Source of the DNA: Flavobacteriales bacterium
Lineage (GTDB): Bacteria; Bacteroidota; Bacteroidia; Flavobacteriales_D; Crocinitomicaceae
Length of the DNA: 12,929 bases
Assembly: GCA_947461185.1 (NCBI GenBank)
Contig: CANHJY010000027.1
Span: forward strand, 1-12,929
Direction of reading: 5' to 3'
The notes beneath the pieces were generated by a model, which searched no databases, was not told the origin of the DNA, and worked only from the letters and a program-made list of their open reading frames with translations. The translations under genes and the position numbers were made by a program. Below are positions 6,690-12,929 of the stretch, one piece after another (positions within the stretch are counted from its first letter, which is position 1; each line of letters starts with the position of its first letter).

Positions 6690-7950
6690 TCAGATTAAGG
6701 ATCTAATTGAGAGAGAGAAACAACGTCAGCTTAGTGGAATTGAACTCATAGCTTCAGAAAATTTTGTGAGCGATGAAGTTATGAATGCCATGGGGAGCGT
6801 TTTAACAAATAAATATGCAGAAGGCTTACCAGGTAAAAGATATTATGGTGGATGTCAAGTAGTGGATGAAGTTGAACAATTGGCCATTAACAGGTTGTGT
6901 AAGTTGTTTGGAGCAACTTGGGCAAATGTTCAACCCCATTCTGGCGCACAGGCAAATGCAGCAGTTTTCTTAGCTTGCCTAAAACCAGGAGATAAAATTT
7001 TGGGGTTTGACCTCAGTCATGGCGGTCACCTTACACATGGTTCTTCAGTTAACTTTTCAGGTAAACTTTACGAACCATCATTTTATGGTGTTAGCGAAGA
7101 TTCTGGACTTGTAAACTATGATATTTTAGAACAAAAAGCCCTTTCTGAGAAACCTAAAATGATTATATGCGGAGCTTCAGCATATAGCAGAGATTGGGAT
7201 TACAAAAGAATAAGAGAAGTTGCTGATAAGATTGGTGCAATTGTTTTAGCTGACATTTCTCATCCAGCAGGATTAATAGCTGCAAAGTTATTAAATGATC
7301 CTTTAGAACATTGCCATATCATTACCACAACAACACACAAAACACTGAGAGGACCTCGAGGTGGTGTTATCATGATGCGCCATAATTTTGACAATCCATT
7401 TGGTTTAAAGTGGAACAATGGAAATTTAAAATCTATGGCAGCATTGCTCGATGCGGCTGTATTTCCAGGTATTCAAGGTGGGCCTCTTGAACATGTTATC
7501 GCGGCTAAAGCAGTTGCCTTTTACGAGGCATTAACTCCTGAATATGTTGAATATATGGAACGAGTTAAGGAAAATGCGCGGTTAATGTCTGAAATTTTTA
7601 TGATTAAAGGTTACAACATCGTTTCAGGTGGAACTGAAAATCATTCCATGCTTATTGATTTGAGATCTAAAGGTATCAATGGAAAAGATGCTGAAAACGC
7701 ACTTGTAAAAGCAGATATAACGGTAAATAAAAACATGGTTCCATTTGATACGGAATCACCATTTGTAACATCAGGAATTAGAATAGGTACCTCTGCAATA
7801 TCCTCCAGAGGTATTGGTTTGAAAGATATCCCTCAAATTGTGGATTTAATAGACAGTGTGCTGATGAACATGAATGATGAGCAGAAAATCATTGAAATTA
7901 GAACCGAAGTCCATCATCTCATGTATCACAGACCTCTATTTACTTGGTAA
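6676..7950 (+). CDS. glyA: Serine hydroxymethyltransferase
   Basis: GlyA is a cytoplasmic PLP enzyme interconverting serine and glycine with transfer of a one-carbon unit to tetrahydrofolate. The 424 residues match the usual 410-430. Clear marks are [12 protein letters not shown] (21-32), [15 protein letters not shown] (45-59), [11 protein letters not shown] (87-97), DISHPAGL with D193 and H196, and [14 protein letters not shown] with the Schiff-base lysine K222; these sit a constant seven residues before the E. coli positions. [14 protein letters not shown] near the C-terminus is also typical. The ATG at 6676 overlaps the epimerase stop by 14 bases in another frame, suggesting translational coupling. 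The gene ends two bases before the end of the convergent dehydrogenase gene. Identity is very secure. Confidence 0.97.
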   Translation: MKSDNQIKDLIEREKQRQLSGIELIASENFVSDEVMNAMGSVLTNKYAEGLPGKRYYGGCQVVDEVEQLAINRLCKLFGATWANVQPHSGAQANAAVFLACLKPGDKILGFDLSHGGHLTHGSSVNFSGKLYEPSFYGVSEDSGLVNYDILEQKALSEKPKMIICGASAYSRDWDYKRIREVADKIGAIVLADISHPAGLIAAKLLNDPLEHCHIITTTTHKTLRGPRGGVIMMRHNFDNPFGLKWNNGNLKSMAALLDAAVFPGIQGGPLEHVIAAKAVAFYEALTPEYVEYMERVKENARLMSEIFMIKGYNIVSGGTENHSMLIDLRSKGINGKDAENALVKADITVNKNMVPFDTESPFVTSGIRIGTSAISSRGIGLKDIPQIVDLIDSVLMNMNDEQKIIEIRTEVHHLMYHRPLFTW

Positions 7951-7952
7951 AA

Positions 7953-8747
7953 TCAAGTAGCTGATTGCTTTTTGATCATTTTCCAAAAAAATCTTGGGAA
8001 GAATCGTTTGATGTAAACTGCATATATTTCCTTGTTACCAATAAGAATTTCTTTTTTTCCTTTGGTAACGGCCTTAAGAATTTTCTGAGCACATTCTTCC
8101 GCCGACATTCCCGTGGCTTGGTTGTGATCCATTATCCCATGAATATCACCAGAGGCATTTAAAGCATTTACTGAAATATTTGTATTAATCTTCCCTGGAC
8201 AAACCATAGTAACACCGATATTATGTTTCTCATTTTCCAACATTAAACTTTCATAAAATCCATGCAGGGCGTGTTTTGATGCGCTATATGCCGAACGCAA
8301 AAAGAAACCAAATTTCCCTGCAATACTAGAAATCACAACAAAATGCCCTGATTGCTGTTCAATCATGACTGGTAAAACCGCTTTTGTCAATGCAACATTG
8401 CCAAAATAGTTTACTTCCATAATTTTTCGATCAATTACCAATGCTGTTTCGCAAACTTCAGCTCGTTGACTTATTCCACCGCTAAGGATAAGAAAGTCAA
8501 TTCTCCCATATTTTTCAAGAACTAAAGCTACTTTTTCATCGAAATCTTCAGCATGTTCTAAGTCAAGTGGTAATACTAGATGCTTATCATGGTTCTTCAT
8601 TTTTAACAAGCAATCATTTAATGATTCCTGCTTTCTCGCTGATAATATGATACTAGAGCCTTGAGATGCCAAATTAAAAGCTAACTCCATTCCAATACCA
8701 GATGAGGCACCAGTAATCCAAACCACTTTATTTTCGAAAAAACTCAT
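7953..8747 (-). CDS. Classical short-chain dehydrogenase/reductase
   Basis: This is a single-domain NAD(P)-dependent oxidoreductase of unknown substrate, resembling the bacterial DHRS7-like 'SDR family oxidoreductase' group. The start chosen is ATG at 8747 (264 residues, MSFFENKVVWITGASSGIG); an in-frame TTG at 8762 adds five residues with no support. The cofactor motif TGASSGIG is at 12-19, SARK at 36-39 suggests NADP preference because of the Arg, N113 and S141 (VVISSIAG) are in place, and Y154-x3-K158 (YSASK) completes the tetrad. The usual NNAG motif is replaced by LSGG at about 88-91, a mild deviation seen in some family members. The C-terminus is basic (IKRFFPRFFWKMIKK), suggesting membrane association. 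It converges with glyA and diverges from gmhA across a 92-base gap. Confidence 0.92.
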   Translation of the reverse strand: MSFFENKVVWITGASSGIGMELAFNLASQGSSIILSARKQESLNDCLLKMKNHDKHLVLPLDLEHAEDFDEKVALVLEKYGRIDFLILSGGISQRAEVCETALVIDRKIMEVNYFGNVALTKAVLPVMIEQQSGHFVVISSIAGKFGFFLRSAYSASKHALHGFYESLMLENEKHNIGVTMVCPGKINTNISVNALNASGDIHGIMDHNQATGMSAEECAQKILKAVTKGKKEILIGNKEIYAVYIKRFFPRFFWKMIKKQSAT

Positions 8748-8839
8748 ATTATAAATGATCAATGTTTGTAAATTTATCTTGTTTTATTCAATAACGGGCA
8801 AGGAAAACTAAAAACCTTAATTTTACAAAAAATAAGTCA

Positions 8840-9409
8840 ATGAATTCAAATAGAATCGCGGATCACTTGAATGAAGCACAGGAAGTTCTAAAACAATTTA
8901 ATACAGATGAAAACCATCAATTAATTGAGCGAGCGGCAATCGAGCTATCAAAGGCAATAGGTAATAATAAAAAAATCATAAGTTGTGGAAATGGCGGATC
9001 TATGTGTGATGCTATGCATTTTGCAGAGGAATTAACCGGGCGCTATCGCAATAATAGAAGGGCTATTCCAGCCATTAGTATTTCAGATCCAAGTCATTTA
9101 AGTTGTGTTTCCAATGACTACGGATATGAATTTGTTTTTTCGAGATTCATTGAAGCCTTTGGACAAGAAGGTGATGTGTTACTTGCAATATCTACATCAG
9201 GAAACTCAATTAATGTTTTGAAGGCCATTGATGTCGCAAAAGAGCGAAAAATGACAGTAATCGGGTTAACTGGAAAAGATGGTGGTAGGATGAAAGATTT
9301 ATGTGATATTGAAATCAGAGCGCCATATTCCAACTTTGCTGATCGTGCGCAAGAAATTCATATAAAAGTAATTCACTGCCTTATTGATAGCATTGAAGGC
9401 CTAATTTGA
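8840..9409 (+). CDS. gmhA: Sedoheptulose-7-phosphate isomerase (phosphoheptose isomerase)
   Basis: GmhA converts sedoheptulose 7-phosphate to D-glycero-D-manno-heptose 7-phosphate, the first step toward ADP- or GDP-heptose for LPS core or other glycans. The 189-residue SIS-domain protein closely follows E. coli GmhA (192) along its whole length: [18 protein letters not shown] (48-65), TGRYR, SNDYG, ISTSGNS (117-123) and [11 protein letters not shown] (169-179). The zinc and catalytic residues are present with a shift of one: H60, E64, Q171 and H179. This closeness makes a true heptose isomerase more likely than another SIS protein. No other heptose gene (hldE, gmhB, hddA) is in the window. 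The ATG at 8840 follows a 92-base divergent gap. The stop lies one base from the end of the convergent GT-C-like gene. Confidence 0.94.
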   Translation: MNSNRIADHLNEAQEVLKQFNTDENHQLIERAAIELSKAIGNNKKIISCGNGGSMCDAMHFAEELTGRYRNNRRAIPAISISDPSHLSCVSNDYGYEFVFSRFIEAFGQEGDVLLAISTSGNSINVLKAIDVAKERKMTVIGLTGKDGGRMKDLCDIEIRAPYSNFADRAQEIHIKVIHCLIDSIEGLI

Positions 9410-9410
9410 T

Positions 9411-11207
9411 TTATTTCTTTTCGAAAATTATTGTTTCAAAGTCATCAATACATAAGTTAGATGGATTTTCCTTCCAGAAATCAAATTTAAATTCGTCTTT
9501 TACATTTCTAATTTCCGGAGTGAGATATTCTATTGTCATTTCATGCCATTTACCGTTACAGCTGTCAAGCGGAAAAGTCATATAACCATATGGCCCTTCT
9601 TCCCTATCAACCATTACCGCGAGAGAAATCTTGGCATTATTTGGAGCTAAATATTTAAAATTCATTTTAACCCAAACATGGTCTTTTTGTGTTAGATTTT
9701 CGAAGGGAATTCTATTAGAAAGGGCAAATTCTTGATTTTCATTAGATTCTAAAAATCCTTTAGGCAATTCGTTGAAGTTTTTTCTTATGATGGTTTTAGA
9801 TGTATATTCGTCCTTATTTGAGAAAGCAGTTTTCCCCCAAATCTCTCTATTAACTAACAAAAGCTTTTTGTCGGCTTCTGAAACATTTGTTTTTAAAAAG
9901 GTTGCCCAATAATATTCTTTGGTAGTTCGATAAGGATCTAAAACCCCATTCTTGAGTTGCCACCACTGAAATTGGTTTAGAAAAACACAAAAAGCAAGCG
10001 AACTGAACAAAGCCCCATTTAGCCAAATTTTATTTTGGGTAAGTATTGTCTTGATGAAATAACCTAATGGTATAAGTAACAGAGGATAATAAGTTATCAT
10101 AGGTCGCAAAGAAAATCCAGCGCCATACCACCATTCTGTCCAACTTGCTACTATATAAAAACAGATTATAAAGGCAATAAATAGTGCGGGAAATATTTTC
10201 CGGTTTTGTACCCAAAGAAAATAGAAACCAATTAATGCAAAAATCATGACAGGAGTATACAACAACCAACCTTTTCTATAACTTAATAGGGCGTCCAAAA
10301 TATGAGGAGAAAACAAGTCTAAACCTACCCCGGGATTTTTGTATGAATCATAAATGAACTGACCCGTTTTTGTATACCAATATGCAATTTGAGGAATGAA
10401 GATTACAGCGCAAATCAAGAAAACAATTAAGAATTCATACTTTTTTTGATAACATATCCTCATTTTCTGCATTAAGGATGTAATATTAAAAACGCCCCAT
10501 AAAATTGGGACAAAAACAAATAAAATTTCACTCGGCTTAACTAATGTCATCAAACTAATTCCAACAGCAATACCCAATAAATTTTTAAACTTAAAATCGA
10601 CATGCCAACGTATTGTTTGCCATAATACGAAAGATGATAACATGAATAAAACAGCTATTGGTTCGAGATTTTTTAGGGTTAAGTGATGAATGTAGTTCGT
10701 TCCAAAAACGAGAATGACAATTAGGATTCCTGTTATTTTTTCATTGAAATATGTCAACAAAATTTTTCTGATTAAGAATAATCCTATTGCCACATAAATC
10801 ATGCACCCTAATACCACTGCAATTTGATATGGTTCAGAAAATCCATCTTGAGTAAACCCTAAAATAGCTGAAAACCAATGTCCTATCAAAAAGAACAGGG
10901 AGTAGAAAAAAGACATTCCAAATAAGAAAAAGTACATGGGATCACCATCTGGCGTGCTGGATACTTGATAAAGTGTACCTGAAAGTTTTTTATCGTTGTT
11001 TAACTCTTCAACCCAGGTCTTATCATCCAAAAGAGGATCTGCTTCAATAAAAGTGGCCGGTAGCGGAAGATAGTATCCCAACACATCCCACGAAAACTCC
11101 TGATTGGAAACATTTCCAAGCCTGTATACAAATAAACTAATGGAAATTAATGTAACCAACAAAAGTGTTGGACTTGAAAAAAATTTTAATCTTAAAAGCT
11201 TTAACAT
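9411..11207 (-). CDS. Polytopic GT-C-like glycosyltransferase with C-terminal extracytoplasmic domain
   Basis: The 598-residue inner-membrane protein has about 11 hydrophobic segments between 14 and 412 and a soluble tail at about 420-598. An acidic residue in the first outer loop (D41 in SWDVLGYYLP) follows the GT-C plan, where an Asp or Glu there is catalytic. The YRKGWLLYTPV segment (about 310-320) and EWWYGAGFSLRPM (358-370) resemble conserved loop motifs of bacterial mannosyltransferase/ArnT-like proteins (the 'R.G...Y.P' and 'WYGG.S.G.R' pattern). The tail is rich in aromatic and beta-type sequence (VWVKMNFKYL, GKWHEMTIEYL, CIDDFETIIF) and looks like a jelly-roll, possibly glycan-binding. 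Such enzymes use polyprenyl-phosphate sugars to decorate lipids, glycans or proteins. The gene stands alone, convergent with gmhA and divergent from the Fur-family gene. The general class is likely; donor and acceptor are unknown. Confidence 0.72.
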   Translation of the reverse strand: MLKLLRLKFFSSPTLLLVTLISISLFVYRLGNVSNQEFSWDVLGYYLPLPATFIEADPLLDDKTWVEELNNDKKLSGTLYQVSSTPDGDPMYFFLFGMSFFYSLFFLIGHWFSAILGFTQDGFSEPYQIAVVLGCMIYVAIGLFLIRKILLTYFNEKITGILIVILVFGTNYIHHLTLKNLEPIAVLFMLSSFVLWQTIRWHVDFKFKNLLGIAVGISLMTLVKPSEILFVFVPILWGVFNITSLMQKMRICYQKKYEFLIVFLICAVIFIPQIAYWYTKTGQFIYDSYKNPGVGLDLFSPHILDALLSYRKGWLLYTPVMIFALIGFYFLWVQNRKIFPALFIAFIICFYIVASWTEWWYGAGFSLRPMITYYPLLLIPLGYFIKTILTQNKIWLNGALFSSLAFCVFLNQFQWWQLKNGVLDPYRTTKEYYWATFLKTNVSEADKKLLLVNREIWGKTAFSNKDEYTSKTIIRKNFNELPKGFLESNENQEFALSNRIPFENLTQKDHVWVKMNFKYLAPNNAKISLAVMVDREEGPYGYMTFPLDSCNGKWHEMTIEYLTPEIRNVKDEFKFDFWKENPSNLCIDDFETIIFEKK

Positions 11208-11313
11208 TTGGACAAGTATAAGAAATATTATCTGCTTTTTTATTGCATCAAAAACAAATTATAATTGTTCGAATAAGTGTTGATAATTGGGTAAAAACAA
11301 GATGAATAATCGG

Positions 11314-11343
11314 TTTGAAAACGTTTCATTATGCTTACTTTTG
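11314..11343 (+). promoter_or_regulatory. Bacteroidota-type promoter of the Fur-family/STAS/purA operon
   Basis: TTTG at 11314-11317 and TACTTTTG at 11336-11343 match the -33 (TTTG) and -7 (TAnnTTTG) elements used by the Bacteroidota primary sigma factor, with an 18-base spacer within the usual range. Transcription would start near 11348-11350, about ten bases before the ATG at 11361, which also argues against the in-frame TTG at 11352 as the start. It is the best promoter match I found in the window. Confidence 0.65.
11316..11328. promoter_or_regulatory. Inverted repeat in the promoter spacer, candidate operator
   Basis: TGAAA-ACG-TTTCA is a perfect 5-3-5 inverted repeat (with an eight-base AAACGTTT palindrome inside). 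It begins in the -33 element and fills the front of the spacer, so a protein bound here would block RNA polymerase. Autoregulation by the Fur-family product is an obvious possibility. It is not the classic GATAAT-type Fur box, although a lone TGATAAT half-site lies upstream at 11281-11287. Confidence 0.35.
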
Positions 11344-11360
11344 CTTTTTGATTGTTAGTC

Positions 11361-11804
11361 ATGTCAAATCAAAACATAAACGATACAGTAAAGAATATAT
11401 TTTCTGCCTATTTGGAGCAAAACGGTCACCGGAAGACGCCGGAAAGATTTGCCATACTTGAAGAAATTTACAATTATGAGGGTCATTTTGATATAGAATC
11501 ACTTTATATTAAAATGAAAAATCATAATTACAGGGTTTCTAGAGCTACTTTATACAACACTATTGAATTACTCTTAGCTTGTAACCTCGTTAGAAAGCAC
11601 CAATTTGGAAAAAATATTGCTCAATTTGAAAAAGCGCATGGATCCAAACAACATGATCATTTTCTGTGCACAAATTCTGGTGATTTAATTGAATTTTGCG
11701 ACCCAAGAATTCAACACATAAAAGCCACTATTGAAGAACTTTTTGATGTGACAATCCATCATCATTCATTGTATTTTTACGGGATTAAAAACAATAATAA
11801 ATAA
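11361..11804 (+). CDS. Fur-family transcriptional regulator
   Basis: Fur-family proteins are dimeric metal-dependent repressors (Fe, Zn, Mn or peroxide sensing). The start chosen is ATG at 11361 (147 residues); an in-frame TTG at 11352 is too close to the predicted transcription start. The winged helix covers about 1-85, with [10 protein letters not shown] (24-33) and the recognition helix [13 protein letters not shown] (59-71). Dimerisation and metal residues include H42 (EGHF), E90 (QFEK), H98 and H100 (QHDHFLC); C103 is present, but the second Cys of the usual C-x2-C structural zinc site is S106, and a Cys occurs instead at 113 (EFCD). There is no C-terminal C-x2-C. The gene leads a tight operon with the STAS gene (8-base gap) and purA. 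The family is sure; which metal or signal it senses is not. Confidence 0.93.
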   Translation: MSNQNINDTVKNIFSAYLEQNGHRKTPERFAILEEIYNYEGHFDIESLYIKMKNHNYRVSRATLYNTIELLLACNLVRKHQFGKNIAQFEKAHGSKQHDHFLCTNSGDLIEFCDPRIQHIKATIEELFDVTIHHHSLYFYGIKNNNK

Positions 11805-11812
11805 GCCTCTCA

Positions 11813-12166
11813 ATGACATTTTCCTGCAGTACTTTCGAAGAAAATAATGTTTTTGTGTTGACCCCAGTTGGGAAAATCCTTTCCGAAGAGGAAACATTTC
11901 AATTAGACAATGCAATATTGAACGCTATTGAAAAGGGACTTAGAAATTTTGTTATCAATTTTGAAGATGTTTCACATATCAATTCCACGGGAATAAGTTT
12001 CGTAATTAGAACGCTCACGAGATCCAGAATTCACAGCGGCGATTTGGTCATTTGTTGTGTTGAGGGCAACGTGAAAAGTATTTTTAATATTTCTAAAGTT
12101 TCTGAAATTTTAACCATTTTAGAAACTCAAGAAAAAGCCATTCTTTATTTTAACCAAACATTATGA
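11813..12166 (+). CDS. Single-domain STAS protein, anti-sigma-factor antagonist type
   Basis: The 117 residues are one STAS domain, as in SpoIIAA and RsbV, which bind anti-sigma kinases and are switched off by phosphorylation of one Ser. The pattern fits: an N-terminal strand pair (VFVLTPVGKIL), a helix, NFVINFEDVSHINSTGISFVI with S58 at the exact SpoIIAA phospho-serine position, followed by the helix SFVIRTLTRSR. The residue before Ser is Asn rather than the usual Asp, and Thr follows it. No kinase (RsbW/SpoIIAB type), phosphatase or sigma factor gene is in the window. The ATG lies eight bases after the Fur-family stop, and its own stop overlaps the purA start (ATGA), so it is translated with purA. 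The domain is confident; the partner and function are unknown. Confidence 0.88.
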   Translation: MTFSCSTFEENNVFVLTPVGKILSEEETFQLDNAILNAIEKGLRNFVINFEDVSHINSTGISFVIRTLTRSRIHSGDLVICCVEGNVKSIFNISKVSEILTILETQEKAILYFNQTL

Positions 12167-12929
12167 AAGTAGACGTTTTACTTGGACTCCAATGGGGTGA
12201 TGAAGGTAAAGGAAAAATTGTTGATGTATTGACTCCGCAATATGATATTATAGCTCGTTTTCAAGGCGGACCAAATGCTGGACATACATTAGAATTTGAG
12301 GGAATCAAACATGTATTGCATACCATTCCATCAGGAATTTTTAGAGACAATGTATTGAATATTGTTGGAAATGGAGTTGTTATTGATCCGGTAATTTTTC
12401 AAAAAGAATTAGAAAAATTAGAGCCATTTAATATCAACATCAAAGATCGCTTGCTCATTTCTAAAAAAGCACATTTGATTCTTCCAACTCATAGGTTACT
12501 AGATGCTGCATCAGAAGCTGCGAAAGGGAAGAATAAAATTGGAAGCACACTTAAAGGTATTGGACCAACATACATGGATAAAACAGGTCGAAACGGCCTA
12601 CGTGTTGGAGATATTTTTACAGATACTTTTGAAGATAAATACAAGACATTGGTTGAAAAACATGTTGGCATTCTGAAGCATCATGAAAATTTTGAATACA
12701 ATTTAGAAGAGTTGGAAAAACCATGGATGGAAGGTATAAATGTTCTAAGACAACTTACAGCTATTGATAGTGAGCAATTTATTAATGATGCACTAAAAAA
12801 TGGTAAGAAAATTCTTGCTGAAGGCGCACAAGGAACGATGTTGGATATAGATTTTGGAACTTATCCTTTTGTGACCTCCTCTAATACTGTTACAGCTGGA
12901 ACATGCACAGGTTTGGGTGTAGCCCCTAC
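12163..12929 (+). CDS. purA: Adenylosuccinate synthase, 3'-truncated by the window edge
   Basis: PurA condenses IMP with aspartate using GTP, the first committed step of AMP synthesis, in the cytoplasm. The visible 255 residues of about 425 begin at the ATG overlapping the STAS stop (ATGA) and stay open to the end of the window. The GTP/IMP loop LGLQWGDEGKGK has catalytic D13, and GGPNAGHT has catalytic H41. GNGVVIDP, the KIGSTLKGIGPTYMDK segment with the RNGLRVGD motif after it, AEGAQGTMLDIDFGTYPFVTSSN and AGTCTGLG are all typical. The second half, with the remaining GTP-binding residues, lies outside. Its place in a Fur-family/STAS operon means it may be expressed under metal or stress control, an inference from layout. 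Identity is very secure. Confidence 0.97.
   Translation, partial: MKVDVLLGLQWGDEGKGKIVDVLTPQYDIIARFQGGPNAGHTLEFEGIKHVLHTIPSGIFRDNVLNIVGNGVVIDPVIFQKELEKLEPFNINIKDRLLISKKAHLILPTHRLLDAASEAAKGKNKIGSTLKGIGPTYMDKTGRNGLRVGDIFTDTFEDKYKTLVEKHVGILKHHENFEYNLEELEKPWMEGINVLRQLTAIDSEQFINDALKNGKKILAEGAQGTMLDIDFGTYPFVTSSNTVTAGTCTGLGVAP

Noticed and set aside
7951..7973. AATCA-loop-TGATT hairpin followed by GCTTTTT between glyA and the convergent dehydrogenase gene.
   Set aside because: The stem is only five A/T-rich pairs and too weak to call as a terminator; it also lies within the end of the dehydrogenase coding region.
8453..8500. Loss of the NNAG motif in the dehydrogenase (LSGG instead) as a sign of inactivity.
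   Set aside because: The catalytic Asn, Ser, Tyr and Lys and the cofactor glycines are all present, and this motif varies among active family members.
8765..8829. Inverted repeat TTTGTAAA (8765-8772) and TTTACAAA (8822-8829) in the gap between the dehydrogenase gene and gmhA.
   Set aside because: Eight-base A/T arms 49 bases apart are expected by chance in DNA this AT-rich, and neither arm sits at a convincing promoter.
10030..10269. 79-codon frame on the minus strand within the GT-C-like gene.
   Set aside because: It is an alternative frame of a long, coherent membrane protein gene; hydrophobic codons in one frame readily give such shadows.
11213..11220. Minus-strand TATACTTG near the GT-C-like gene start as a -7 element.
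   Set aside because: One mismatch to TAnnTTTG and no TTTG at a fitting distance; too close to the ATG at 11207 to be persuasive.
1..12929. Search for CRISPR arrays, insertion sequences, tRNA or rRNA genes, phage genes and defence or toxin-antitoxin modules.
   Set aside because: No regularly spaced repeats, transposase or integrase motifs, tRNA-like cloverleafs or attachment-site repeats were seen; coding is near continuous with housekeeping and envelope genes.

Overview
The window looks like ordinary chromosomal DNA from a Gram-negative Bacteroidota bacterium, most likely of the Flavobacteriales or a close relative. It is AT-rich, its starts are preceded by A-rich stretches rather than Shine-Dalgarno sequences, and the clearest promoter (upstream of the Fur-family gene) fits the Bacteroidota TTTG / TAnnTTTG consensus. 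lpxB and gmhA point to lipopolysaccharide. The phylum assignment is inference from these features and from protein style, not from a search.

Layout. Positions 1-850 (+) hold the C-terminal end of an unrecognised protein, an intrinsic terminator and a DivIC/FtsB-like division protein. Positions 855-4271 (-) hold a compact cell-envelope set read surE, small three-helix membrane protein, lpxB, SpoIID/LytB-domain protein. The small membrane protein overlaps surE. lpxB follows it in the same reading frame after one TAG and has no usable ATG. Positions 4272-4380 are a divergent control region with a 12-bp imperfect direct repeat. Positions 4381-7950 (+) hold a tightly packed run: DinB-like protein, NlpC/P60 peptidase, sugar-nucleotide epimerase/dehydratase, glyA. 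A short-chain dehydrogenase (-) converges on glyA, and gmhA (+) diverges from the dehydrogenase. A 598-residue GT-C-like membrane protein (-) converges on gmhA with a 1-base gap. From 11361 on (+), a Fur-family regulator, a single-domain STAS protein and the start of purA form an apparent operon behind a good promoter; purA runs off the window.

How the genes fit together. Many products act on the envelope: LpxB on lipid A, GmhA on heptose, the epimerase and GT-C protein probably on surface glycans, SpoIID and NlpC/P60 on peptidoglycan, and DivIC on the septum. glyA and purA are one-carbon and purine metabolism. No mobile element, CRISPR array, RNA gene, toxin-antitoxin pair or defence system was found, and no gene-free stretch exceeds 300 bases. 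I do not see a dramatic new system. The best leads are the small gene fused in frame (but for one stop) to lpxB, the orphan STAS gene coupled to purA, and the candidate operators at 4319-4364 and 11316-11328.
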